Source: a virus. From it: a stretch of 64,000 nucleotides of DNA. The translations under genes and the position numbers were made by a program. The notes beneath the pieces were generated by a model. It worked only from the letters and a program-made list of their open reading frames with translations, had not been told where the DNA came from and ran no database searches. Shown here piece after piece: positions 8,241 to 15,521 of this stretch (positions are counted from its first letter, which is position 1; each line of letters begins with the position of its first letter). The stretch lies in the IMG/VR virus record IMGVR_UViG_3300027759_000003, positions 45,758 to 109,757 of that record, one strand, 5' to 3'.

Positions 8241-8277
8241 TAGGCATGTTGTAAAACTGCCTATTATTTGATATACT
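8241..8277 (+). promoter_or_regulatory. Promoter with -35 inside a hairpin
   Basis: TTGTAA (8249-8254), a 17-nt spacer, TATACT (8272-8277). The -35 lies in the loop of a 6-bp stem TAGGCA (8241-8246)/TGCCTA (8258-8263) followed by TTATTT, which may be the terminator of the Hsp20 gene. A similar arrangement occurs at 37.8 kb. Confidence 0.7.
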
Positions 8278-8300
8278 TAGATATAACTATAGGAGAATTA

Positions 8301-8474
8301 ATGCCAAGATATGATTACAAATGCTCTGTTTGTTCTTCACAAATTGAGTTTGAAAAAAAATTTGATGAAGAAAAATATCCAGTATGCTGTAATCAATCTA
8401 TGCAAAGACTTTGGAGTGCTCCTACTGCAATTTTTAACGGTAGTGGATTTTATTCAACAGACAATAGAAAGTAG
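8301..8474 (+). CDS. FmdB-type small zinc-ribbon protein
   Basis: 57 residues starting at ATG 8301 behind AGGAG. An in-frame start 33 nt upstream lies over the promoter and is rejected. MPRYDYKCSVC opens like the FmdB/CxxC family, with a second Cys pair CC at about 31-32 in place of CPxCG. The Phe/Gly-rich tail IFNGSGFYSTDNR is also typical of FmdB proteins. It probably binds one zinc. The role in FmdB families, sometimes transcriptional, is unsettled. Confidence 0.75.
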   Translation: MPRYDYKCSVCSSQIEFEKKFDEEKYPVCCNQSMQRLWSAPTAIFNGSGFYSTDNRK

Positions 8475-8477
8475 CGA

Positions 8478-8483
8478 TATAAT
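8478..8483 (+). promoter_or_regulatory. -10 box of a leaderless gene
   Basis: TATAAT lies 6 nt before ATG 8490, overlapping the end of the FmdB-like gene region. There is no Shine-Dalgarno for 8490. Confidence 0.65.
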
Positions 8484-8489
8484 AGTACT

Positions 8490-8747
8490 ATGACAAACAT
8501 ATTAAAAGATCATCCAAGCGTAAAGCCAAAACAATGGGTTTTAGATGCAAAAGATCGTTGTGATACATGCCAAGCACAAGCCTTAGTCAAAGTCAAAGGG
8601 GCTTCTGGAGAATTAATGTTTTGTAGTCATCACTACGATAAGATAATGAATAACTCTGAGTCATATGCAAAGATGATGTCTTTCATGTTAGAGGTTCTTG
8701 ATGAGCGTGAAAAGTTAGTTGAAAATAGAGCGATTGGGGCAGTGTAA
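8490..8747 (+). CDS. DUF7455-type zinc protein
   Basis: 85 residues. The core DRCDTCQAQALVKVKG followed by ELMFCSHHYDK matches a small actinobacterial family I know as DUF7455 (CxxC ... CxHH zinc site). The C-terminal part is helical and charged. It heads an operon in which starts and stops overlap (8747, 9151, 9401), and is probably leaderless. The presence of this family supports an actinobacterial host. Confidence 0.75.
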   Translation: MTNILKDHPSVKPKQWVLDAKDRCDTCQAQALVKVKGASGELMFCSHHYDKIMNNSESYAKMMSFMLEVLDEREKLVENRAIGAV

Positions 8748-9154
8748 TGTATGAGTATTTTGTTAGAGAAGTAAAAAGTGTTGTTGATGGAGATACCATT
8801 GACGTAATTATTGATTTAGGGTTTGATATTTTATTTTCATCCCGTGTTCGTTTGGCTGGCATCGATACGCCAGAGTCACGTACAACAGACAAGGCTGAAA
8901 AGGCTCTTGGTCTTGAGGCTAAAGAATATTTAAAGAAACAGTTAAAGGATGCTAAGTCAGTTGTTATTCGTACAGAAAAAATGAATTCTTCTGAAAAATA
9001 TGGACGTATTCTTGGTTGGATATATATTAATGGAGAATCAGAGTCTATTAATAATAAAATGATTAATGATGGATATGCTTGGGGATACCTTGGCGAAACC
9101 AAAATTAAAGATTTTGAAGTATTAAAAAAGGCTAGAGTAAAGTCTGGCAAATGA
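8747..9154 (+). CDS. Thermonuclease (SNase family)
   Basis: 135 residues. The core motifs of staphylococcal-nuclease-like enzymes are present: VDGDTIDV (calcium-binding Asp), RLAGIDTPE (catalytic Arg) and KYGRILGWIYI (second Arg). It cleaves DNA or RNA phosphodiester bonds with calcium. No signal peptide is visible, so it should act in the cytoplasm, perhaps on host DNA or during superinfection exclusion. TAATG overlap with the upstream gene, ATGA overlap with the downstream one. Confidence 0.9.
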   Translation: MYEYFVREVKSVVDGDTIDVIIDLGFDILFSSRVRLAGIDTPESRTTDKAEKALGLEAKEYLKKQLKDAKSVVIRTEKMNSSEKYGRILGWIYINGESESINNKMINDGYAWGYLGETKIKDFEVLKKARVKSGK

Positions 9155-9408
9155 AATCAATACTTTACTTTACGGCAGACTGGTGTCAGCCTTGTAAGAA
9201 AGTAAAGCCAATTGTTGAAGAATTAAATAGAGAATATTTTCCTGGTATTTTTCAAATAGTTGATGTAGATATAGAAAGTGAAATGGCTAAAACTTTTGAA
9301 ATTCGTTCTGTGCCAACATTTATTTTATTTAAAGACGGTAAAGAAATTAATAAAATAATTGGATCACAGACCAAACAATCATTATTGGAGTTTATTGGAA
9401 ATGAATAA
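9151..9408 (+). CDS. Thioredoxin
   Basis: 85 residues with the active site ADWCQPCKK (CxxC) and the cis-Pro loop SVPTFILF. It is slightly shorter than bacterial thioredoxins (about 105), lacking part of the N-terminal strand. It is a cytoplasmic dithiol reductant; phage versions can serve ribonucleotide reduction or polymerase processivity, but neither partner is in this window. It sits in the operon of the DUF7455-like gene. Confidence 0.92.
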   Translation: MKSILYFTADWCQPCKKVKPIVEELNREYFPGIFQIVDVDIESEMAKTFEIRSVPTFILFKDGKEINKIIGSQTKQSLLEFIGNE

Positions 9409-9736
9409 CGAAGAAGAAAAAATAATTGAAAAACTTATTCTTGATGGTGGATTAGAAACTGTAGGGGTTGACCAAGAAACTGGAGAACTTTTATACTCTT
9501 TTACTCCTAAGATTAAAAATCTTATGCCTAATTTATATAATGAGCACATAACAGATGTTAATTCTTGTGTTATGAAATTATGGGAAAAGGGGTTTTTAGA
9601 AATAGATTTCTTTGCTTCAGAACCCATTATTACCCTATCTGAAAAAGCCTTTGATCGTGATGCAGTAGAGGGTTTATCTAAAAAAGACAGGTGGAATCTT
9701 TTTGAAATCATACGGCTTTTGAATCCTAAAACCTGA
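9401..9736 (+). CDS. Hypothetical protein, possible winged helix
   Basis: 111 residues. The start is placed at ATG 9401, overlapping the thioredoxin stop by 8 nt; an ATG 42 nt upstream lies deep inside thioredoxin. The layout helix-turn-helix-like (NLYNEHITDVNSCVMKLWEKGFLEI) then strand (PIITLSEKAF) resembles a winged helix, as in small phage regulators. No close family is recognised. Confidence 0.65.
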   Translation: MNNEEEKIIEKLILDGGLETVGVDQETGELLYSFTPKIKNLMPNLYNEHITDVNSCVMKLWEKGFLEIDFFASEPIITLSEKAFDRDAVEGLSKKDRWNLFEIIRLLNPKT

Positions 9737-9765
9737 TATAATCTATATATAGCCTAGGAGGTTTT

Positions 9766-10569
9766 ATGTCAGTAAACGAAGATAAAAATGTGCCAATCTC
9801 AAAATCAATGGTAGCAGAGGGTGACTTTGTTATGTTTGTTCATGAGGATGATGGCATTATGGCTGGTCGTATTGAATATGTTATGACTAATCCTGGTTTA
9901 CTTGGTCTTCCTGGTTCTGAATACTCAATGGAATATGCTGAAGATGACAAACCAGTTATTGTTCGTGCTTATAAAGAAGAAGATGGCGCATGGGAAGAAC
10001 AGGCATATGTTTTTTATCATCGCATGTCAGAAGTTATAAAAATTGAATCACTATCTGTTTCAGTTGACATGGTTGTAGAAATGGGATCAAATGGAACTGG
10101 TATTCCAACAATCCCATCGCAATCTGATATGGAAAACATGTATGCTGTTCAGGTAAGCAAATCCTACAACTCAGATAATGAAGATGAAGACAAGTGGGAC
10201 AATATGACAAAAGCATGTTGGGTTGGATATGAACAACGTGGCATGAAAGAAAAAGGTGGACGCATGGTTCCTAATTGTGTTCCTGTTAACAAACTAAAAG
10301 AAATGGAAAATGAAATGGCAAAAGCAAAACCTAATTATGGAGATTTTATTAAACCACGTAGGGGTGGATCAACACCATCAGATCCTAAACTATATGCAAG
10401 AGTTGTGCAAGCAGCAAAAGATAAGTTTGACGTTTATCCGTCTGCAGTAGCAAATTCTTGGGTAGTACAAGAATATAAGCGTCGTGGCGGTACATACAAA
10501 TCAGAGTCACAATCTACAACAAAAAGTATTTGGGATGGATCTTTTAATCCTTTAAGGTTTGAAAAATAA
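9766..10569 (+). CDS. Conserved phage protein with GYEQRGMKxKGGRMVPNC motif
   Basis: 267 residues with its own extended -10 (TGATATAAT at about 9734-9742) and RBS AGGAGG. There are three parts: an N-terminal SH3-like beta domain (residues 15-110), a middle motif CWVGYEQRGMKEKGG...VPNCVP, and a C-terminal module GDFIKPRRGGSTPSDPKLYARVV...VYPSAVANSWVVQEYKRRGG. The last two resemble modules I have seen in large phage and giant-virus proteins. The biochemical function is unknown; a DNA-binding or scaffold role cannot be told apart. Confidence 0.65.
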   Translation: MSVNEDKNVPISKSMVAEGDFVMFVHEDDGIMAGRIEYVMTNPGLLGLPGSEYSMEYAEDDKPVIVRAYKEEDGAWEEQAYVFYHRMSEVIKIESLSVSVDMVVEMGSNGTGIPTIPSQSDMENMYAVQVSKSYNSDNEDEDKWDNMTKACWVGYEQRGMKEKGGRMVPNCVPVNKLKEMENEMAKAKPNYGDFIKPRRGGSTPSDPKLYARVVQAAKDKFDVYPSAVANSWVVQEYKRRGGTYKSESQSTTKSIWDGSFNPLRFEK

Positions 10570-10709
10570 TGACAAAGAAAAAAACAACAGCATTCAATCC
10601 TACACAAATAAAAAATGGTAGGATTGTTCGTTTAAGAAAAGACGGTACCATAAAAACAGATCTTGGTCCGTATCCAAAAACAAAGGCAGGGGTAACTAAT
10701 GGCAAATAA
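10569..10709 (+). CDS. Tiny basic protein
   Basis: 46 residues, Lys/Arg-rich (RIVRLRKDGTIKTDLGPYPKT). Coupled to the preceding gene by TAATG and overlapping the next one by 11 nt. No family recognised. Support comes from the continuous chain of overlapping starts. Confidence 0.6.
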   Translation: MTKKKTTAFNPTQIKNGRIVRLRKDGTIKTDLGPYPKTKAGVTNGK

Positions 10710-10809
10710 AGAACAAAAAGGTAATGCTAATACAAAAAAAGAGCCTAAGATGACTCTTAAAGAAAAACGTGTTGCTAAACAACAAAAACGGGATAAGAAA
10801 AATGGCTGA
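10699..10809 (+). CDS. Tiny highly basic protein
   Basis: 36 residues, over a third Lys/Arg and with no hydrophobic core, so probably disordered and nucleic-acid binding. It overlaps both neighbours (10699 and 10802). A GGGG RBS lies at 10689-10692. Confidence 0.5.
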   Translation: MANKEQKGNANTKKEPKMTLKEKRVAKQQKRDKKNG

Positions 10810-11173
10810 TACATACACTCCTACTTCTGGTATGAAGGCTGCTGCTCGTCGTGCATTGAAGTGGAAAGAAGATGGTAAGGCAACTGGCGCAGGAACTCCA
10901 GTAGGCTGGGGTCGTGCAACTGATATTGTAAATGGATCAGCAATGTCTCTTAGTACTGTTAAAAGAATGTTTTCTTTCTTTTCCCGTCACGAAGTAGATA
11001 AAAAAGGCAAAGGTTTTTATGATGGTCCAGAGTTCCCTTCTAACGGCAGAATTATGTGGGATGCTTGGGGTGGTGATGCAGGATTTTCATGGAGCCGTGC
11101 AATTGTGGAAAGAGAAAAAAAACAAGTAGAAAAGGTTTGGGCAGATAGCCCATTTAATTTAAGGAAGGGGTAA
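10802..11173 (+). CDS. Conserved phage protein of unknown function
   Basis: 123 residues starting at ATG 10802 (an earlier in-frame start at 10769 overlaps the previous gene). The sequence GMKAAARRALKWKEDG..., TVKRMFSFFSRHEVDKKGKGF and GRIMWDAWGGDAGFSWSRAIVE belongs to a phage family I recognise without a known activity. It is conserved near structural and auxiliary genes in large phages. The Trp/Gly-rich motif and basic N-terminal helix suggest a nucleic-acid or capsid contact. Confidence 0.7.
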   Translation: MADTYTPTSGMKAAARRALKWKEDGKATGAGTPVGWGRATDIVNGSAMSLSTVKRMFSFFSRHEVDKKGKGFYDGPEFPSNGRIMWDAWGGDAGFSWSRAIVEREKKQVEKVWADSPFNLRKG

Positions 11174-11176
11174 AAA

Positions 11177-11335
11177 GTGGAGGACTTAACCATTGAAGAA
11201 GTAAAACAATTAGTTGTATTTTATAAACAAAAATCTTCAGATCTTGAGTTTAATTTATTGCAAATGCAAATAAAGTTAAATAGGACTATGTCTGTTGAAA
11301 ATTCAGTAGAAGCAAAACCAGTAATTAAAAAGTAG
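11177..11335 (+). CDS. Small coiled-coil protein
   Basis: 52 residues from GTG 11177, behind GGAAGGGG. EVKQLVVFYKQKSSDLEFNLLQMQIKLNR is a continuous amphipathic helix, a probable coiled coil. Comparable short VFYKQKxSDLE proteins occur in large tailed phages. No function known. Confidence 0.65.
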   Translation: MEDLTIEEVKQLVVFYKQKSSDLEFNLLQMQIKLNRTMSVENSVEAKPVIKK

Positions 11336-11348
11336 ATTGGTCTGAATA

Positions 11349-11768
11349 ATGCAAGAGTTAATAGTCTTAGGCTTGACATTGGCTCTTGCTTGGTTTATAC
11401 TTAGAGTAGGTAAAAGAAATAAAGAAAAACCTTTTTCTAGAACTTTGCATAAACAAAGTGATACGCATAGGTTAATGAAATTATTTTTTTCCATGCCTAT
11501 ATCAAATAACCAGCAAAACCTTTCTCAATTGACAAAACATAAAGAAAAGGGTATGATTAAGGTTATTGTTTTAGGCAACGAAGCATATTGGATATCTAAT
11601 CATATTTTTTATGTTGCAGAGGCTGTAGACGGTGAGGTACAACGCCACACCGCTAAACCAATAGATACTAGTACTTTATCAAAAGGTGACTTAGATAAAA
11701 TGCTTTTTATATTAGATAGTTTAAGGGATGGAAAAAGAGATGATCGTGGCAGTTCAGGGCACAAGTGA
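11349..11768 (+). CDS. N-terminally anchored protein of unknown function
   Basis: 139 residues. A TM helix at about 3-19 (ELIVLGLTLALAWFILRVG), then a basic linker (RKRNKEK type), then a compact domain (about 66-125) with MIKVIVLGNEAYWISNHIFYVAEAVDGEV. The domain should face the cytoplasm. Its last 29 nt overlap the next gene. No family assigned. Confidence 0.65.
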   Translation: MQELIVLGLTLALAWFILRVGKRNKEKPFSRTLHKQSDTHRLMKLFFSMPISNNQQNLSQLTKHKEKGMIKVIVLGNEAYWISNHIFYVAEAVDGEVQRHTAKPIDTSTLSKGDLDKMLFILDSLRDGKRDDRGSSGHK

Positions 11769-12090
11769 GTTTAATGATTACAACGTATTCATTCGCTCTA
11801 TGGGTGTTGCCATGTCAAACATGCATAAAGACGATACAGAGTTTGTAATTTACTCTGCTGGTCCTGCTAAAATAAATTCTTTTGTTTCTGAGTTTTCTAA
11901 TTTATCTGAAAGAGGAATGAAAGCAAGAGGAAAAAAGATTAAATTTTATAAAGTTGCTCCAGTTTGGATGCAAGAAAATTTAGATCAAATTAACTACTTT
12001 GCTTTCTTAAGTAAGCCTAATGAAAAAACTTCAAAATTAGTTTCAGAGGCACAGTTAAAAAATGTAGAAGTTGGTATATTTAAATACTAG
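11740..12090 (+). CDS. Rossmann-like protein of unknown function
   Basis: 116 residues. IVAVQGTSEFNDYNVFIRSM then EFVIYSAGPAKINSFVSEFSNLSERG looks like the nucleotide-binding half of a SLOG/Rossmann fold (G-T-S loop; SAGPAK loop). An alternative start is ATG 11728, adding MEKE; 11740 has the better purine-rich leader. Function unknown. Confidence 0.65.
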   Translation: MIVAVQGTSEFNDYNVFIRSMGVAMSNMHKDDTEFVIYSAGPAKINSFVSEFSNLSERGMKARGKKIKFYKVAPVWMQENLDQINYFAFLSKPNEKTSKLVSEAQLKNVEVGIFKY

Positions 12091-12099
12091 GGGGTATTT

Positions 12100-12309
12100 A
12101 TGTTTATTAGAAGTTTGAATACTATGGAAAAAATTATTTCCAAAAATAATAATTTACTTTGGAATGGTTGGGATGTTATTGATTTAAAAGAATCTGACAT
12201 TGCAAAAACATCTCCAATGGGTATTAGAGTTAAAGATAAGTGGTACATCCACAAAGTTTATTCTCCTGGTCGTAATGGGTGGGATATACCAAACAAGTAT
12301 CGAGAGTAA
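12100..12309 (+). CDS. Small conserved phage protein
   Basis: 69 residues with RBS AGGGGG. MFIRSLNTMEKIISKNNNLLWNGWDVIDL followed by WYIHKVYSPGRNGWDIPNKY. It resembles short hypothetical proteins of large phages. Soluble, no motif of known function. It ends just before the WhiB gene. Confidence 0.65.
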   Translation: MFIRSLNTMEKIISKNNNLLWNGWDVIDLKESDIAKTSPMGIRVKDKWYIHKVYSPGRNGWDIPNKYRE

Positions 12310-12311
12310 TT

Positions 12312-12596
12312 ATGAAACAGCATTTATGGAAAGATGACGCAATTTGTTTAGGTCTTGATACAAATATTTATTTTGATAAATATGAAGACAACGAATCTGG
12401 TAGGGCAATTGTTGATTCAATGTGCCAGCAATGTCCAGTAGCAAAAACATGCTTTGCAGTAGGCATCTCTGGTAAAGAGTGGGGTGTTTGGGGTGGAGTA
12501 TATCTAGAAGGTGGAGAAGTATCTAGAGAGTTTAACAAGCATAAGACTAAAGAAGATTGGTCCAATACCTGGCAATCTTTAACAATGGAAAAATAA
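12312..12596 (+). CDS. WhiB-like Fe-S transcription regulator
   Basis: 94 residues. The start is set at ATG 12312; an upstream in-frame ATG at 12279 lies in the previous gene. The four cluster ligands are Cys12 (DDAIC), Cys38 and Cys41 (CQQC) and Cys47 (PVAKTC), followed by the G[VI]WGG turn (GVWGG, about 56-60) that contacts sigma factor region 4. WhiB proteins bind a 4Fe-4S cluster and sigma-A and are confined to Actinobacteria and their phages. A phage copy could redirect host sigma-A or mimic WhiB2/septation control. The C-terminal AT-hook-like tail is weak (NKHKTKEDW). Confidence 0.92.
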   Translation: MKQHLWKDDAICLGLDTNIYFDKYEDNESGRAIVDSMCQQCPVAKTCFAVGISGKEWGVWGGVYLEGGEVSREFNKHKTKEDWSNTWQSLTMEK

Positions 12597-12829
12597 TGTA
12601 TACAGATAAAATGAAAATGGCATTTCATTCTATTCCAGCCCCTAAAAATTTCAAGGTAGAAATTATTGATAACGAACATTTTATAACCATTAAGGCTAAT
12701 GAGGATATGTTTATGCGTCTATTTGACACAGAGAAGCGACATGCTGTAGAATATATGGTAAGAGTAAAAAAGGCTTTAGAGGATAATGGGGCAATTGTAA
12801 TGATTACTAGGGAGGCTATTAAAAAATGA
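12596..12829 (+). CDS. Hypothetical protein
   Basis: 77 residues starting at ATG 12596 in a TAATG overlap with WhiB. Mixed alpha/beta; no motif recognised. It ends in an ATGA overlap with the next gene, so it is one of a translationally coupled set. Confidence 0.6.
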   Translation: MYTDKMKMAFHSIPAPKNFKVEIIDNEHFITIKANEDMFMRLFDTEKRHAVEYMVRVKKALEDNGAIVMITREAIKK

Positions 12830-13248
12830 AAGATGCTATTTTAATATTTTCTATAGTGCTATCAGTGTCATTTGCTATATCCTATATGGCGGTTTTGCAT
12901 CAATTAAGAAACCTTAAACTATCATTTGCTAAATTATTCTTAGAGAATATAACGCTAATTGATAATGCTGAAAAGTTACAATCTTCAAGAGAGTTATCTG
13001 AAAATGATATACATAGAGAAAATTTTATAAAGTTTTTATCTGATTCTAGAGACTGGGCTTTTACTTATATAGAAGATGTTCAAAATGGTTTAACTAAGTT
13101 TGTTGAAGAAATTGATCCAAGCATTAACTATTTCTCAGATTTTAGTACAATGTCAGAAGGCAATCCATTACATAATGAGATGAAAATAATATCTAATGCC
13201 TATAAAGATTTAAAAAAGTTTTTACCAGAAAATGTAGAAGATAAATGA
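12826..13248 (+). CDS. Membrane-anchored coiled-coil protein
   Basis: 140 residues. An N-terminal TM helix (about 4-24, AILIFSIVLSVSFAISYMAV) is followed by long charged helices (LRNLKLSFAKLFLENITL...). The topology suggests a cytoplasmic helical domain tethered to the membrane. Family unknown. Confidence 0.65.
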   Translation: MKDAILIFSIVLSVSFAISYMAVLHQLRNLKLSFAKLFLENITLIDNAEKLQSSRELSENDIHRENFIKFLSDSRDWAFTYIEDVQNGLTKFVEEIDPSINYFSDFSTMSEGNPLHNEMKIISNAYKDLKKFLPENVEDK

Positions 13249-13403
13249 AAACTATACTTCTATCAACACTAACAGGTTTTGGGTGCGGTCTCGTGTTTGC
13301 TGCATTCAAATTGCCAGTACCAGCACCACCAGTTTTTGCGGGAGTCGCAGGAATTATTGGGATTTGGATTGGCTTTACAACAATGACACAAATTATATCC
13401 TAG
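13245..13403 (+). CDS. XapX-like two-TM peptide
   Basis: 52 residues starting in an ATGA overlap. LLSTLTGFGCGLVFAAFKLPVPAPPVFAGVAGIIGIWIGF carries the (K/R)LPVPAPP signature of XapX/DUF1427 proteins between two hydrophobic helices. The family function is unsettled. In a phage, next to another membrane protein, it may affect the envelope or lysis timing. Confidence 0.75.
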   Translation: MKTILLSTLTGFGCGLVFAAFKLPVPAPPVFAGVAGIIGIWIGFTTMTQIIS

Positions 13404-13411
13404 GAGGAATA

Positions 13412-13678
13412 ATGAATAACTTAATTAATGATAAGACAAAGGCAATGCTAGCGTCATATGGTCGCTCAGTTCTTGCATCAGGTCTTGCACTATACATGGC
13501 AGGCGTAACAGATCCAAAGGATCTATGGGCTGCACTAGTTGCTGCTATAGCACCCGTTGCATTGAGAGCGCTCAATCCAAATGATAAAGCGTTTGGTATT
13601 TTACCTGATGCTGCTGAGGTTGCAAAGGCTTTAAAGGCTGCAAAAGCACCTTTAAAAAAGGCTGCTAAAAAGAAGTAA
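13412..13678 (+). CDS. Phage membrane protein, holin-like
   Basis: 88 residues from ATG 13412 behind TAGGAGG. MLASYGRSVLASGLALYMAGVTDPKDLWAALVAAIAPVALRALNPND forms one or two hydrophobic helices around a TDP turn. An Ala/Lys-rich tail ends in KKAAKKK. Similar proteins in large phages are annotated as putative holins. It lies outside the lysis module. Confidence 0.65.
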   Translation: MNNLINDKTKAMLASYGRSVLASGLALYMAGVTDPKDLWAALVAAIAPVALRALNPNDKAFGILPDAAEVAKALKAAKAPLKKAAKKK

Positions 13679-13695
13679 ACAATCTTCTATAAGAT

Positions 13696-13728
13696 AGCCA
13701 GTCTAGAAATAGGCTGGCTTTTCTTTTA
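13696..13728. terminator. Terminator between convergent operons
   Basis: AGCCAGTCTA (13696-13705), loop GAAA, TAGGCTGGCT (13710-13719), then TTCTTTTATTT. It ends the rightward 7.8-13.7 kb run. The leftward GT gene ends just beyond, so it may serve both. Confidence 0.85.
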
Positions 13729-14763
13729 TTTGTTTATAATTTCTAAGTATTTTTGTTTTAATTTATCTATAGAAAAGTTTTCTAAACCAATTGATAATGC
13801 TTTTTCTTTAAATTCTTTTTTATTATTATTTTTAATATATCTATCAACTATGTTTGCAAATTTATCTGGAACAATATTATAAATATCAACCATTGACTTT
13901 GTTCTAAATGATCCTATCTTTGTTGATTCTACTAACCAATCTTCAGGCAATATTGTATTATTTGGAGATACATTAGTCATAAAAACTGGCAGGGCACTCA
14001 TAAGAGCCTCATTCATAGGTAAACAAAGACCAGCATACCTTCTAGGCAGAATCATTGCATCAAAGCCATCATACATGTCTTCCCTACTGGCTGGATTACC
14101 TATTTCAATCTTTACCCTAGAATCTTTACAGTTTGTATCAATTGGGGTTTGGGATTTAATTACTAATTCGTAATCTTCTTTAGAATGCTTGACCATCTCA
14201 AAAATACTTTCAGTTCCATTTCTATCTTTTGCAGCCTTTTTACCAGCAATATGAAGTATACGGTTGTGATCTTTTGAAAGATTATTGTCTTTTGCTTTAT
14301 TAAATAAAGACTCATTTGTTGGTGGTGGTAAATGAATTACATCACATGCAGAGCCAAACCTTTCTTTTACTATGTCTATATTCCAAAGACTAGGAGATAG
14401 CAATACATCTGGTAATGACCAGTTAGGGTTTGTTAAGTTACCAAAAAGTTCGTAGTTGTATTGAAGAATAGTCTTTGTTCCTTGTTGCCTAGCAAGATCT
14501 ACAAGGTCTAAATGATAAAAGGTTTCACAACTAATTACTACATCAACATCTTTTAAAAACCAAATAATTTCTTTTGTTGTTGGCATACCTCCCCTAGTTG
14601 AGTAAAAATTATAACCTTCATACCATTCAGGATGCTGTTTATTTTTATTAAACGGGGCAGAGTCAATTAAAAGAATCTTATCAGGATTAAGCATATTAAC
14701 TAACTCTCTAGTCTGATTGCCAAGACCAGTGTTGTCTGATCTTGCTATGATTCCTAGTCTCAT
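13726..14763 (-). CDS. GT-B glycosyltransferase (GT4-like)
   Basis: 345 residues. An N-terminal Rossmann half begins MRLGIIARSDNTGLGNQTRELVNML (donor loop GLGNQ). The C-terminal half has ILHIAGKKAAKDRNGTESIFE and the donor-sugar site MILPRRYAGLCLPMNEALMSALPVFMTNVSPN, which replaces the usual EGFGLPxxE. It should transfer a nucleotide sugar to a glycan. It is the last gene of a leftward glycan operon; ATGA overlap with 14760. Confidence 0.85.
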   Translation of the reverse strand: MRLGIIARSDNTGLGNQTRELVNMLNPDKILLIDSAPFNKNKQHPEWYEGYNFYSTRGGMPTTKEIIWFLKDVDVVISCETFYHLDLVDLARQQGTKTILQYNYELFGNLTNPNWSLPDVLLSPSLWNIDIVKERFGSACDVIHLPPPTNESLFNKAKDNNLSKDHNRILHIAGKKAAKDRNGTESIFEMVKHSKEDYELVIKSQTPIDTNCKDSRVKIEIGNPASREDMYDGFDAMILPRRYAGLCLPMNEALMSALPVFMTNVSPNNTILPEDWLVESTKIGSFRTKSMVDIYNIVPDKFANIVDRYIKNNNKKEFKEKALSIGLENFSIDKLKQKYLEIINK

Positions 14764-15521
14764 TCTTTATACCCCCAAGTTTCATCGTCTACCGTAAATT
14801 TGCGGGTACCTTGACGACCATCTAAATGATAAGAACGTTTAATGTTTTCTTCAGGATGATAAATCCAAAGTTTATGAGTCTCCCAACCTTCTTGATTAAA
14901 CTCCCCATATGGAGATATATCATCTTGAATTGCTCCATGAAATGTATCTTCTATAAAAAATTTATCTTTACATCTTGGAAGCACAATGTCTTTATAATAT
15001 TGTTTTCTACTTAGATGTGGTCGTTGACTCCATTGTATAGTTTTCATAAACCCATCTTCTAAACCAAACATAAGGTGTTCGTGATCTTTTGGTATAAATG
15101 CTTCAAAATGAAAACGAATAGTATTTGCTTTATTGTATTCAAACATGTCCAAACATTTATCCCAGTCTATAGGTGTGTCTGGAGTTAATGGAGCGTCTCC
15201 TTCAACATAAAGCAATAGTGGTGTTTTAATTTCATTAATTGTTTTACGCATCATGTTGGTTTGATGGCTATGCTCTTTAAATATAAAAGGTAATATGTTT
15301 TTATCTTCATGTAAACATTTCCACAAAATACGATTTTTGTATTCATCGTAATCTTTTTTACGATCTTGTTGTTCTTCCCTAAGACCATCTATTTGCATAA
15401 TAATTTCGTTGTCTGGAAAATGAGCACGAACATCACTAATAGTTTGATCTATCATTTTTGTGCTTGGATGATCTGTAATTACAGAAGTAGCCATGACAAT
15501 TGTTATATCTTTTTTATGCAT
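14760..15521 (-). CDS. GT-A-type glycosyltransferase
   Basis: 253 residues. DITIVMATSVITDHPSTKMIDQTI (nucleotide-binding strand) and LLLYVEGDAPLTPD, where EGDAP takes the place of the metal-binding DxD motif. Fold and size fit a single-domain GT-A enzyme acting on a phage- or host-encoded glycan. It overlaps the neighbouring gene by 8 nt. Confidence 0.75.
   Translation of the reverse strand: MHKKDITIVMATSVITDHPSTKMIDQTISDVRAHFPDNEIIMQIDGLREEQQDRKKDYDEYKNRILWKCLHEDKNILPFIFKEHSHQTNMMRKTINEIKTPLLLYVEGDAPLTPDTPIDWDKCLDMFEYNKANTIRFHFEAFIPKDHEHLMFGLEDGFMKTIQWSQRPHLSRKQYYKDIVLPRCKDKFFIEDTFHGAIQDDISPYGEFNQEGWETHKLWIYHPEENIKRSYHLDGRQGTRKFTVDDETWGYKE

Noticed and set aside
8311-8493. 60-residue plus frame in the FmdB-like gene
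   Set aside because: Out of frame with the zinc-ribbon gene, which has an RBS and a recognisable family.
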